A DNA stretch of 64,000 nt from Rugalucina vietnamica (taxonomy: Eukaryota > Mollusca > Bivalvia > Lucinida > Lucinidae): NCBI GenBank assembly GCA_964017185.1, contig OZ024884.1, positions 19,810,048 to 19,874,047 of the forward strand, written 5' to 3'. The notes under the pieces are model-generated. The model did not search any database, was not told the DNA's origin, and saw only the letters and a list, made by a program, of their open reading frames with translations. Each line of letters begins with the position of its first letter. Position 1 is the first letter of the stretch. The position numbers were made by a program, and so were the translations under genes. Below, piece after piece: positions 31,581 to 43,345 of the stretch.

Positions 31581-33370
31581 GTTACATACGTTACCATTAA
31601 ATCGCCCGTCACCCGCATTGATATTTGCTTACTAATATTGGCAAGCTTTGTGAAAGGTAACTTAAGAAATAGTGACCGAAGGTGTTGATAATAACATTTC
31701 ATAACACTGGATACTAACAATGGTGTAAAACATGTTGTGCCTTTTTGTTGTTTGGGTGTGCGCGCTTTAAGTTCACGGACAACCGGATTACACTCTTATA
31801 TATTTGCTGTATGAATATTTGCTATATGATTTCTAAATTAGTGCTAAATCATAATTACATACAGCGATGAGCATTTTATCAGCATTAAAATCATTAAAAC
31901 TGATTTTTGATATTTAATAATCATGTGTAACATACGTTACCATATTTACCAATCAAAAGTACACATTTCTGGCAAAGTAGTGAGCATTCAACTTAAAGAA
32001 GGCATATATGTTACTGATATACAACAAGATGATTGTATTCTTTTTCTTCTTTTCTTCAAACTTGTCTGTTCATAGTTGACTTTGAACACTTTATTCTTTC
32101 ATAATCTGAAGTGAGTTACTGTGGACTATATGCAATAACTTTCGACTAAGGAATGACATGGTGATTAGTTTTTTCAGGTTTGTAAAAGAAAAGGAATAAG
32201 TGTCATTTGGATCAGTGTATCTAAAATATAAATGTGCAAAGAAAAGTATATATTAAAATAGCTTACTGTTCTGTAATTAAACTCTGAACTTTCTGTTTTG
32301 AAAATGTAACATACGTAACACCATCGATGCATATATGTGATTAAAAGTATAAACACATTTGCCAGTAACATTCTATCATCAGATGACATTAACATATTTA
32401 GGTTTGGAATTTATTTTAGAGATTCATGGTGCATTTTTCAAACTTAGAGTATATTTCTGTTTTGAATGGGTAACATACGACGTGCGTAACGGCTTCTGGA
32501 GGGCAAATGCACCATACCATTGGGCGACAACGTACATAGAAAATCTTTATATTGATCAACGAAGCCACCCGTAGTGTATTAAAAGTGAAATTCAAAAAAA
32601 GAAGTATATTAAAATGGCTTACTATTCTGTAATTAATATTTACACAGGCTGTTTTGAGAATGTAACATACGTAACACCATCATTGCATGAAAATGATTAA
32701 ATATATCAATATATGTGCCCGTAACATTCTTATATCAGATGATATTAATACATTTAGGTTTGGAATTTAGATGAGAGATTCATAGTGTATTTTACAAACT
32801 TAGAGCACATTTCTGGTTTGAATGGGTAACATACGTAACGGCTTCTGGAGGACAAATGCACCATATCACAGGGCGACAACGTGCCTAGAAGCTCTTTATA
32901 TTGAGCAAAGAAGCCACTCATAGTATCAAACCTAGTATGTAGAGGGTGTTGTGCGAAACGAAAAATTTCCCTACCCACCGTCTCCTCTAAAAGTTTTGAA
33001 CCACTGCAATAGATGAGGGTGAGGTTATAGTACGGTACATGAAACTGAAACTTGGCGATAAAATGCACCCATCAGGGGAAAGGACAAACTTGGTCTCAAA
33101 TGAAAGCTTATTAACCCTGCTATTGATTTCCGGTTGTCGTAGCTTTCTTAAAGTGTAGCGTCATATTAGAAAAAGGGGAGATAACTCCCTACTATATCAA
33201 AGCAAGTTTCGACAGACAGTTGTTTTCGTTAAAAAAGTAATAGAAGTTTTCATGGGACAACGTAAAGCTCATAGTTATATAACACAAACATGTATTTCAT
33301 GGCGATTGGTTGCTGTTTAGGTTCCTTGAATGTCAAGACTATGTTATGACATAATGTTACGTAACATACT
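31581..33370. repeat. Cluster of seven GTAACATACGTTAC palindromic motifs
   Basis: GTAACATACGTTAC or a close variant (GTAACATACGTAAC, GTTACATACGTTAC) occurs at 31581, 31927, 32306, 32470 (expanded), 32662, 32826 and 33357. Part of the cluster is explained by a ~354-bp tandem duplication (32246-32600 and 32601-32950, with matching AACACCATC(G/A)ATGCAT and GGCTTCTGGAGG words). The outer copies at 31581, 31927 and 33357 lie outside that duplication. No ORF is associated. Confidence 0.75.
32930..33027 (+). mobile_element. Retroelement 3' segment, left of E2
   Basis: TTTTGAACCACTGCAATAG and ATGAGGGTGAGGTTA match the 3' region of the retroelement at about 38510-38540 (GTGAACCACTGCAG; ATGAGGGTGATGT). 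The sequence stops at the E2 boundary and resumes at 37569 with AGGCGCCTGTAAAA, as it does at 38540. E2 therefore inserted into this segment. Confidence 0.6.
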
Positions 33371-33579
33371 TATAAAATCGTTGTAAATGAATATTTTCAA
33401 TTTAATTTGCACGATTAATGTAAACACTGTTGAAACGAATTTTCTTTGGTCTTATAACCAATTTCACAAGCTTTTCAGCAATGCCAGCTACGTTTCTGTA
33501 CTGTTTTTATTAACTGAGTTACACTCCTTTAAAGTATCGCATCCCCGTTCAAAAACTTGCACATTTAAGTGAATTGATA

Positions 33580-36500
33580 ATGGGGGTACACAAAGAAAAT
33601 GGATCATATCTCAGCTGTCTCTTATTCTAGACCACAGAACTTTGTATCATTTTACAGCGGAGACAAATCCCTGATATCGCATGAATAAAAAATCAAATTT
33701 GCATATTCATGAATTTTAATTAAAACTTTAAAATGACAGGAAAAAACACACATAAAAACAATAAATGACCTAATTTCATCTCTAAACGATCATTGTGACA
33801 CATTTTTATTGCGCCAGTAATAACACTTGATAAAATTGTTGATGTCATATACCTATATGAAAAATATATTATTTGTGTTCTCATGAATATTAATGAAAAT
33901 GACAAAAAAAAATCAGGAAAAGCGAGGGGAAAATGTTTTACCCTATAAGACTTTGGGGTGGGCAATAGGATCTACCTTGTACCCTTAGACAATTTTAATG
34001 GCGGCCAGTTTTGTCAGAAGACCACCAAAATACCAAACAAATATTCTCTTCAACACTAAACACATTTCTATGATGTCAGTATCATAGTTCCCCACCCGCC
34101 CCTAATGCGATTGTAAAGAATACTCAAATACTCTTATCCCAGCAACAGCATGCTCTAGAGTATGATAGTTTGTCCAATTGTAAAATACGGACTTAGAACT
34201 TTCACATATATACATATTAATGTTCAAATCATTGATTTTACATATTCATGAAATCAATAAAAGATAACAAGAATCGGTACAATAGGGGGGGGGGGGATAG
34301 TTATAAAATCACTTGACTCTGAGCTGTTTATAAACATATAACACTGAAAGTGGTATCAAATGAATGTTATGACAACTTGCGGTAACTTTCAAGTCTGATA
34401 TAAGGCTCATCTGATTGTCACTTTCATGAATAATAATGAAAACTAACAATTGGAGAGAAAACGAAATGAAAAAGAAATTAAACGGGAATATATACAAAAT
34501 AACTTGCATCTCAGCAACCAAAACCCTAAAGTGCTGAAATTGGTATCAAACGATTGCTTATCAAAATTATATCACTCTATTCTACAATAAATAAGTCATT
34601 TGATTTTTGTATTTAATTAAATCTGTAAAAATTGGAGAAAAACGCAGAAACAAATGAAGGGGTATACCTGAATTACCACACCTATCTTGGCTAATGATTT
34701 ACTGAATAGCTGAAATTGGAATAAAATGATTGCTAGGACACTGTACAATAACCAAATTCTAAAAAATATAAATCAGGTGACTTACGCATTGTTCAATTGA
34801 TAATAAAACTTAAACGTGTTGAGAAAATCACTGAAAAAAATGAAGGGGTATACCAACAAAATCGCTTATATCTCAGCTAGTAACAATCATAGATTTTTGT
34901 AAATGGTACTAAATGATTGTTATGATATTGTGTTATACCATGTAATAAATAGAGGATATTTGCTTTTTTGAGGTGAATACTTCAAATATATTGCATCGAG
35001 TGAGTTGAAAAAAAAGCAAATTTTCTTTTTATTTTATACAATACAGGGGCATTTTCCAATTCACAAGGCAGGCGGTGAAAATGCAAAAACCAAAAAATTT
35101 TGAAAACACAAATAATTTTGGTACCACATTGTTCCTTACGTTCTAACTATGAAAATGAATACACACACTTTATGTTTTCGTTCATAAATAATGGAAGTAT
35201 AGGCCTTTGAATTTCTGAAGTGAGACTCATTTAATGACGTCAAGTAAATGGTAACGTCAGAAGTAATCCAAAATCTACAATGAAGATATAGGCTGATACC
35301 AGTCACTAGTGACTTTTGATATCAGTGAGATTTGATATCAGTGAAATTTCATATCAATGAAAATACCAATTTTATCAAATTTTGATATACATTGGTTTTC
35401 ACTGTAAAGTATAAAATAAGATATGTTGATCAGCTGAAATTCTTGTTGTTCGTATAGTAATAAGAATTTTAGATAAAAGGAGAAAAATTAGAGAAAAACG
35501 AAGGGGTTATACCAATAAAATCGCTTATATCTCACTTACCAAAAGCCTTAGAGTGCTGCTAATGCTAACAAATAATTGCAAGGGCAATGTGCTATAATGA
35601 TAAAAAAAAAAGGTATTTATGCTACTTGACTTTCTTAATGTTCAAATATTAACGAAAACTTTAAATATTAGAGACAAATCACAGAAAAATGAAGGGGTAT
35701 GCCAACGCAATCTCAAATATCTCAGCTACCAAAGGTCATAGAGTGTTGACAATGGTACCAAATAATTGCTAGTAGATCAATGTACTATATCCAGGTAATA
35801 AGATACGTAAATCGTCTGAATTTTTGTCGTTGGAACATTAATGAGAATATTAGATATTAAAGAAAAATCACCAAAAAATAAAAGGACTATACCAAAAAAT
35901 TGCTTATATCTCAGCTAGCAAATGTAAATGGTACCAAAGGATTGCTAAGGCAAGGAACTTTTGTCCTGCAGTCTGATATATTAACCAGTTTAGATAATGT
36001 TTTGAATGTTACGTAAAACTTCAAAAAAATTTAAACATAGCAGAAAAAGTTATGGTTGTGTTCCAACAAAATCATTTGTACATTTGTTTTTAACTAATTG
36101 CTATTGTGTATCTGGCCATACAGCAATGGCTTGTAGTCGTAGAGATTGTTTGATGCAATGTTGAATAAATTATGGCTATTTGCAACTGAGATACAATTGA
36201 CCTTGCTGATATTCGTACCTCTTCAATTTTCCGTGATTTTCACCTATTTTTGAGGTTCACAAAACAAATATTCATATTATTCACTGATTAATAATGTTAA
36301 AAATGGGTATAGTACATTATCGTAGCTATCATTTAATACAAAGTCTAATTCTCTAGGGCTATTACTAGCTGAGATACTTGTAGCTTTATAGGTATACCAC
36401 CTTATTTTTTCTTCAATGTTTCTCCGATTTCTCAAGATTTTATTCAAAGTCATGAAACGAAAGTCAAATGGCATATAGTTCATAGTGCAGGTGTATTTTG

Positions 36501-37330
36501 ACATCAATTGCAGCACATCAGACCTTCTGGTTGCTGAGATACAGATCAGTTTGTATATTTACCCATTTAATTTTCTATTTCATTCGAATCAATATCTATT
36601 TTTCATTAATATTCATGAAATTGAAAATCAGACGAGGCTTATACATTACAATAGCATGTATTTGACAACTTTCAGCCTAGGTAAAAGTGACAGGTCCCTT
36701 TATTTAGAAAGTACCAATCTTAGTAATTTTGTCAATTGTTAATAAAGAAAGGGCAAATTGGAGAAAGAGTAATTCAGTAGGCACGCACTTTTCTTAATAA
36801 TCATATTATGTGTTGAAAATCATGGAAAACTTGTAATTTGATGCCATTCCAACATTTCGCTAACAGGGTCATATTGTTGCATTTACGTTGTCCCGCTGAA
36901 CAATTTGGTATACCTGAGGAATTGAGTCTTCCGTCAGACCACCCATCATTAGTATTCATTTTTAAATTGACCATTCAAATCAGCACATTAGCTAACGGTC
37001 AAAGACGGTTAGACAACAAGGGGGTTAGACAAACAAACCAACACGTGTTTTTTATCGGTAAATATAGGTGCAAAAACACAATGTTTGTCTGAGGAAATAG
37101 GGATGGGCGTGGTTATACCTTGCTGGCGGAGGAGTCAATTGATCTAGAGATTTTGGTCTGTAATTAGTTTACTTTTTTATTTTCAATGATTTTGCTATCA
37201 TTTTTAATGATTTTATCAATAATCATGAATATGCAAATAATATATTTTGCACAACTTACCATTAGGTGAAAGAGCTATGTCTAAGCTTTAGAACGAGACC
37301 AAGTTTAGTCATCTAGGTTAAGTAACGGTA
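33580..37330. repeat. E2 core: ~190-bp tandem units in opposed arms
   Basis: Left-arm units contain AATCGCTTATATCTCAGCTA, ATGGTA(C/T)(C/A)AA(A)TGATTGCTA, CATGAATATTAATGAAAAC and ATGAAGGGGTATACCAA. The ATCTCAGCT word falls at about 34308, 34498, 34673, 34861, 35519, 35709 and 35898, with local spacing of 175-190 bp. From about 36150 the words appear inverted (TAGCTGAGATAC, TATACCACCTTATTTTTTC, GGTTGCTGAGATACA). The turn lies near 36130. The many short ORFs here are repeat by-products. Confidence 0.7.
36920..37140 (+). mobile_element. 221-bp MITE, copy 1 (in E2)
   Basis: The ends are AATTGAGTCTTCCGTCA and TGGCGGAGGAGTCAATT. Internal words shared with copy 2 at 41919 include ATTGACCATTCAAATCAGCA, CATTAGCTAACGGTCAA, AGACAAACAAACCAACACGT and AAAAACACAATGTTTGTCT. 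Both copies have the same length and orientation. AATT at each end could be part of the terminal repeat or a fixed target. Confidence 0.75.
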
Positions 37331-37568
37331 GAAATATTGACGATATAGCATTATGTACTCTTCAGAATTTTTGCATTTTACAACATGTTAGTACAGAGTT
37401 ATCTCCCCATTTTACAATATGACGCTACACTTTCCGGACACTACGACAACCGGCAAATGAAAGAAGAGATGATAAGCTTTAATTTGAGACCAATTTCAAC
37501 CTTTCCATACAAAGGTGCATTTTTCGTTCGAATTAAGCGTCGTACAGGATTGATCATGTACCGCACTA

Positions 37569-38860
37569 TTAGGCGCCTGTAAAATCGATATAAGCCCCCC
37601 CCCCAGTAATTTCATATTAGTGATCGTTCCAAGGCGATACTTCTGCTGTGGTTCCATTTGTTTTATGTTTAGGAGTCAAATTGGAAAAAGAGCTGTTCAC
37701 TCGGCTTACGATATGTTTTCTAATTATACGTACCTAATTATCAATTACGTTTTCCCACCTCGGATTTTGGAGTGGGAATTTCTTTCTGATTGCTCCTTTT
37801 CCTGATCACTGCTTCTTTGTAGAACCACAGTTGAATAAAGCCAACACTACGGATACCGAAGCCCCTTTTTGGATTCACATCTTTCTTTTGCAAATGGATT
37901 TGTTTTTTCTAAAATTTATGATAAAGGCGATGACTTTGATTTTGATATAGAAAATGTTGGATGGTGACGTTTCTCGCCGTGTTTCGTATGGTGTATACAT
38001 TTCGCAACTTATTAGGTTTGCTAGAGTCTGCAGTCATGAAGCGGACTTCAACGCGGGAAATAAATGTTTAACAGCCAAACTTCTCCTGCAGGGCTATCGG
38101 TATCATAAACTTAGAAAACATTTTCTAAATTTTATCGCAGACCACTATGAGTTGATTTCCATATTTAATGTTGGGCTAAAGGCGCTTTAACGTGTGGGTC
38201 TTTCGGAAACAGAATTTTATGGTGACTTGGTATACAAATTTAAGAAACTTATAGGAAGGAATGATTTTTGTTTTCATGTCAGAAAAATCATAACACGTTA
38301 TAGACGTATGGGTTATAACGTATGGTTTTCAAAAAGTTATTCGGCTCCCAGGGATCTTCATCGTCGGGCAGCTTACTAAATATGTTTCAGAGTCCTCGTT
38401 TTTGATTCATCAGGGTGGTTATCATGATTTATTCGTTCGTTGACTAGTTAGAGATTCGCCACGAGGACCAAACAACTTCATTTTTGTACATGTAAATATG
38501 AATTTTGTGAACCACTGCAGAATATGAGGGTGATGTAAGGCGCCTGTAAAACCGGTTTAAGCTCCCCCCGCCCCCAGTAATTTTATATTATTGATCGTTC
38601 CAAGGCGATACTTCTGTTGTTGTTCTTATTGCTTTGTGTTTTGGAGTCGAATTTTTGTGCTATTTGGGCATTGTGTGCGTTTTCATATTTTAGTTAAGTT
38701 CGTGTAGCTACGGCTTACGGTATGTTTTCTTGGTATAAGTACCTAAATGTCATTTTGGTTTTTCCCACCCTCGGTTTGTGGAGTGGGAATTTCTTTCTGA
38801 TTGCGCCATTCCCTTATCATTGCCTATTTTTACATTTGAACCTTTTTGTAAAGCATTGTT
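37569..38860 (+). mobile_element. Retroelement remnant: post-reverse-transcriptase region between two copies of its 3' segment
   Basis: Coding pieces read LDGDVSRRVSYGVYISQLIR, FARVCSHEADFNAGNK, LTAKLLLQGYRYHKLRKHF and LSETEFYGDLVYKFKKLIGR, preceded by a trace of SKIYDKGDDFDFDI. I recall this string as the region after the reverse transcriptase in a retroelement common in bivalve and coral genomes, possibly Penelope-like. The polymerase domain itself is absent. A ~250-bp segment (GATCGTTCCAAGGCGATACT; GGAGTGGGAATTTCTTTCTG) stands both before (37600-37820) and after (38590-38830) the coding part, like the duplicated ends of Penelope-type insertions. It is broken in several places and looks old. 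Confidence 0.55.
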
Positions 38861-39574
38861 ATGTTGTTTATAAGTTTTAAAGATATTCAATGATAGTATT
38901 CTTAACAAACGCGACCATGGCATGTTAGACACAAGCCTGTCTGCTTTTAAATTATGCAAATATTACCGTGAATATGCTTTTTTTATATTAGCCAACATGC
39001 CTTTCGCTTTACCATTTTTCCATTATGACATGAACACTTACTGTGCTAACTACAGCGACTGCCACAATAGGAATCGTGCGTATTAAGACGAGGTCTTTTA
39101 CGCATTTCCCTCGAAACATGTACACATATCAAAACATGTGTCGTAAATAGAAAATTACCCAGCATGTTCCCAGATCATACCGCAACACTTTGCTTTTGGG
39201 TGGGACTAGATAGCGAAAAGAGGCCCTTTTTGCGAAAATGTGCGAAAAGAGGTATTTGAATGCCGAAAGTCCTTTATGATGTATATTATGTAATAAAAAT
39301 TAGTTATTTCAGATAGTGCGATAGTAGCAGCAATCCATAATACAAGTAGAAGAATTTCTAAAATATTAAATGTCGACAAAAAGGTGCGATGGCTTAGTGA
39401 CAGAGCATTTCTAATTACGAGGTGTGGATTATCACAGTAGGTGTTGGCTGGCACACGCATATATTGCCTTATGACACCTTGGTTAATATACGGTGACAAA
39501 AAGTCAACATTGGCGCCTACTGAAACCTAATGGTGAAATGCAACCATATCTCATCAAAAATGCACATCAATCAC
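38861..39574. other. No gene seen
   Basis: AT-rich, with a short repeated word GCGAAAAGAGG at 39214-39252. A minus ORF at 39206-39499 has no recognisable domain and is probably fortuitous. Confidence 0.4.
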
Positions 39575-39905
39575 AGGGTGGCCGCACGATAATCGAGCGG
39601 ACGCCGTGGTCTGTCCGTATGATAACCGCACGATTTCCATAAATTTTAATAACCTTGCAATAACCGTACGGATGCAGTACGATCACCCTAAAGGTCTAGG
39701 ATTATCTCTATTTTTTGTCCCAACATTATCATAAAAAACGTGCGGTGACCGCATGATCATCGCATGGTTTCCGTACGGTGCCCGTACGATGCTACCTATT
39801 ACGTGTCTACGGGCTACGGTCTTACGATTTTTAAAAAATTGTAAATGTGCAAACTATTACAAAATCGTAGAGGCTACGGAGATCGTAGGAAGCCGTAGAA
39901 TCGTA
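39575..39905. repeat. CG-word-rich repeat split by E3 (left part)
   Basis: CCGCACGAT, CCGTACG, CGTGCGGT and GCCCGTACGATG recur densely until E3 begins. Similar words (GAGACCGCACGA, CATACGATCATCGCA) continue at 44015-44150 after E3. Together they probably form one older element with CG-rich internal repeats, like the one at 59199. Its outer ends were not identified. Confidence 0.4.
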
Positions 39906-40489
39906 TAGTCGGCCATGCTTAATTTCTAGGGCCTCTAGAAAAAAGTTTTGATGGCATTTTTTGTTAATGCTCGGCATCCATGCTAGAAATGTTCTTTTGG
40001 GTATGACAAAGTGTCCCAGGGCCGATGCCAGGTCTGAATCTTCGAATTAAGGTCATGGTAAGGTCAAAGGTCAACTAGGTGCATTTCGGTTCTAAAACCT
40101 CTGTTGAATAATCTAATTTGTCATAAATGTTATTTTTATCAGTGTCTTGCTATGCTTAATATGCCCAAAACCAGACATGCAGTTATAAGAAATAATAAAC
40201 AAACAATTTGAGGAATATACTTCCTATCATGGGATAGATACAAGTTCAGCTTTTGCCAAAATCATTTCAGAGTAGCTTGCACAATGTTTGTAGTACATAT
40301 TTATAGTCAGGAATTTCAGATCCATTTTTCTTTACAAATTTAAATGCTATTTATAAGTCACAATGATCTTTCCTAGTAATAACAACACCTAGGCACACCG
40401 ACGTATATAGAACGCTACGAAGGCTAGATTTAAAACAATTTGTATTGGAGACGTATATAAAACGTTTCAATTCATTGCAAATTAAAATG

Positions 40490-43345
40490 ACCCGCGGGGC
40501 TAATTTGACCTAACTTGCACCCCCAGAACAATTTTGCATGGGTGTCAAATCGTCCATTGGGATCCCTGAAATGCAAAGAATTTTGTCGTACACGATAAAC
40601 CCAATTGCATTATGAAAAATGCATTATTTCCATGGCAACTGTTGATGTGATTCATGAGCATGAGGGTGTACCTACAAAATTGATCACAGTTCTGCTGTTA
40701 CTAGTCCTAGACCTCTGAATCTGGCCTTGGGTCAACACTGAGGCATAGGCCTTTCATTGCGTAAGTACTGCAAATTAACTAACTTGCATGTTCATGAATT
40801 TTAATGAAAACATTAAAAGTGATTTAAAATGTTTATTTATCCATGAATAAACCAATTTTAATCCTAAACTATCATTATCACACTTTGTTACTGCACCAGT
40901 TATACAGTATAATGACAAATTTATTGATGTCTTGGGCATATATGAAAATAATCTCATTTGCATATTCATGAATATTGATTAAAATGTTGAACACCTGGGG
41001 AAAGCAAGGGAAAATCTATTGCCATTTAAGGATTTTAGGTAGGTTATTTAATATCTTTCTTGCACTTTAGGACAATTCTCATGCTGCCAGTTTGGCCCGA
41101 GGACCACCTAAATGCCATATATTGTTGTCCTCACAATGAGCACATTTGCATGATATGAAATTACATAGTTTCCACGCCCACTCCTATAACGTGATTCTAA
41201 AGTATGGGATGAACTTACAAACAAACCCATATTCCACCAAGAATATGCTCAAAGACACTTTGATTGGTCTGATAGTAATGCATTGACATAGCAATTTGAA
41301 ATGTAAAATTAATATTCAAATAATTGAACTTACTTATTCATGAATATTAAAGAAGAAAATAAGAAAAGATATTGAGTACACATACAAAATCACTTGTTCA
41401 AGGGCTCTGAGTAAACTTAGGATACTGAAAGAGGTATCAAACGAATGCTATGACAATGTAAATAATCACCCTGAAGTCTGATAAAAGAGTTATCTGATAT
41501 TCAATCTCATGAATATTAATGAAAACCTTATGAGAGAAAAAAAAATAAACAAGTAAATCTACAAAATGACATGTATCTCGGCAGCCAAAAGCGCTAAGGT
41601 CTTAAAAGTGGTATTAAATGGTTGCGTAGGTAATATTAAAGCATTTAATCTAAAATATGTAAGTCATTAGATTTTTTTTTCATGACCATTAATAAAATCG
41701 TTAGAAATCGAAGTTTAGATGCGGAAGAGTTAAGAAGGAAACCATGTAAAACACATGTATCTTGATTACTGATAGACATACAGGGTTGTTTTTGGAATCA
41801 AATTATTACTAAGACTGTAATTGGAATCAAATGATTGCAAGGACAATGTTCTCTAATCATGTAATCAAATATATAAACCATAAGATATTTTTGTATGGAT
41901 ATGAATGAGGACTTTATGAATTGAGTCCTCCGTCAAACCACCCATCATTAATATTCATTTTATATTGACCATTCAAATCAGCACATTAGCTAACGGTCAA
42001 TGACAGTTAGACAACACGTGGATTAGACAAACAAACCAACACGTGCTTTTTACAGGTAAATGTATGTGCAAAAACACAATGTTTGTCTAAGGAAATAGGG
42101 GTGGGCGTGGCTATACCTTACTGGCGGAGGAGTCAATTAGAAAACAATTATCACCAAAAATGAAGTGGGAATACCAACAAAATTACTTATATCTCGGCTA
42201 CAAATGCCATGAGAGCCCTGAAAATGGTATCAGTATAATGCTATAACAATGTAGCATTGCCATATAGTCTTATAGATAAACCATATTATATTGATTGTTG
42301 TAAATACTATGTAAAATATGAACAAAATAATGAAAATTACACAAAATTGAAGATTGTGCTCCAAGAAAATTACTTCTATCATCTTGGTTGCCAACAAGTA
42401 TGCTTGGCATATCTGAACCTATATCGATAAAGTATTGTCCTATCAATTATATGATGCCACATTAAGCTTTCTAGGGCTATTGGTAGTCGAGACCCGAGAT
42501 ATATGCGATCTTAATGGTATAGCCCTTCATAATTCGGTGATTTTTTCTCTAATTAAAGCATATTTTTTAATATCAATACCACAAAAATATCAAAATATTT
42601 ATATATCTGATTACAAAATTATAGAACATTGTCCTAGCAATCAGCTGATACCAATTTCAGCTCTCTATGTCTATCAGTAGCTAAGCTACATTTGCTTTTA
42701 CAGGTATACCACATTAATTCGTCCTGATTGTACCCCAATTTCAGAAGATATTATTAATGTTCATGAAAATAAAATCTAATGGCTTATATGTTTAATATAT
42801 TTTAGTATAGTCAAGATGGTATAATATAACCCTAGCAATCATTTGATGCCATTTTCAGCACTTTAGTGCTTTTGGTTGCCGAGATACACGGCAATTTGTA
42901 GGTTAACCCGTTTAATGTTTTCTTTTTTTCTCTCCTATTCCTAAAGTTTTCATTAATATTCATGAGATTGAAGATCAGATTATTCTTATACTAGACACAT
43001 GGGTGATATTTCTTTTCCATAGCATTCATTCTATATCACTTTCAACATTCTAGGTTTATATACAGCCTTGTGGTAAGTGATTTTTGCACGTATATCCCCT
43101 TTTTTATGATTTTCTCAAATTTCTTTTGTGTTGTATCATTAATATTCATGAATTAGCAGGCTCAATGATTTGAATATTAGGTATGCATTTTTAAAAGTAT
43201 TACTGTCAGGCCAATCATAGTAGTTTAGAGCATACTATTGGTTTGATATGAGTATTTTTGTAAGTACAACCTATTCGTTTGAACCATAGGTGGGCGTGGA
43301 CACTATGTTATTTTACACCATGTTCATTGTTAAGGACAATATGGA
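40490..43345. repeat. E3 core: ~190-bp family module in opposed arms
   Basis: The left part has TTTGACCTAACTTGCACCCC, CATTGGGATCCCTGAAATG, CATATTCATGAATATTGATT and TGTATCTCGGCAGCCAAAAG in forward orientation. From about 42440 the words are inverted, for example CTATCAGTAGCTAAGCTACA, AACCCGTTTAATGTTTTC and CATGTTCATTGTTAAGGACA. The turn is near 42420. E2 turns at a corresponding point, which supports a common ancestor. Confidence 0.7.
41919..42138 (+). mobile_element. 221-bp-family MITE, copy 2 (in E3)
   Basis: The ends are AATTGAGTCCTCCGTCA and TGGCGGAGGAGTCAATT; it is about 90% or more similar by eye to 36920-37140. It lies in the left arm of E3, whereas copy 1 is in the right arm of E2, so these are probably two insertions rather than one inherited one. 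Confidence 0.75.

Larger units (their letters stand above)
33028..37568. mobile_element. E2: 4.54-kb TIR element, non-autonomous, TSD TTA
   Basis: The left end TAGTACGGTACATG is mirrored by CATGTACCGCACTA, flanked by TTA at 33025-33027 and 37569-37571. Inverted similarity continues inward ~180 bp (TTGGTCTCAAAT, AAAGCTTAT, CCGGTTGTCGTAG, AGTGTAGCGTCATATT, GGGGAGATAACTC). The core is a set of ~190-bp repeats in two opposed arms. No transposase-like ORF is present. TTA would suit PIF/Harbinger, but relatives E1 and E3 use ACT and GTA, so the superfamily is left open. It carries a 221-bp MITE at 36920-37140. Confidence 0.8.

Noticed and set aside
32246-32950. Long terminal repeats of an LTR element
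   Set aside because: The two ~354-bp copies are directly adjacent with nothing between them; a tandem duplication.
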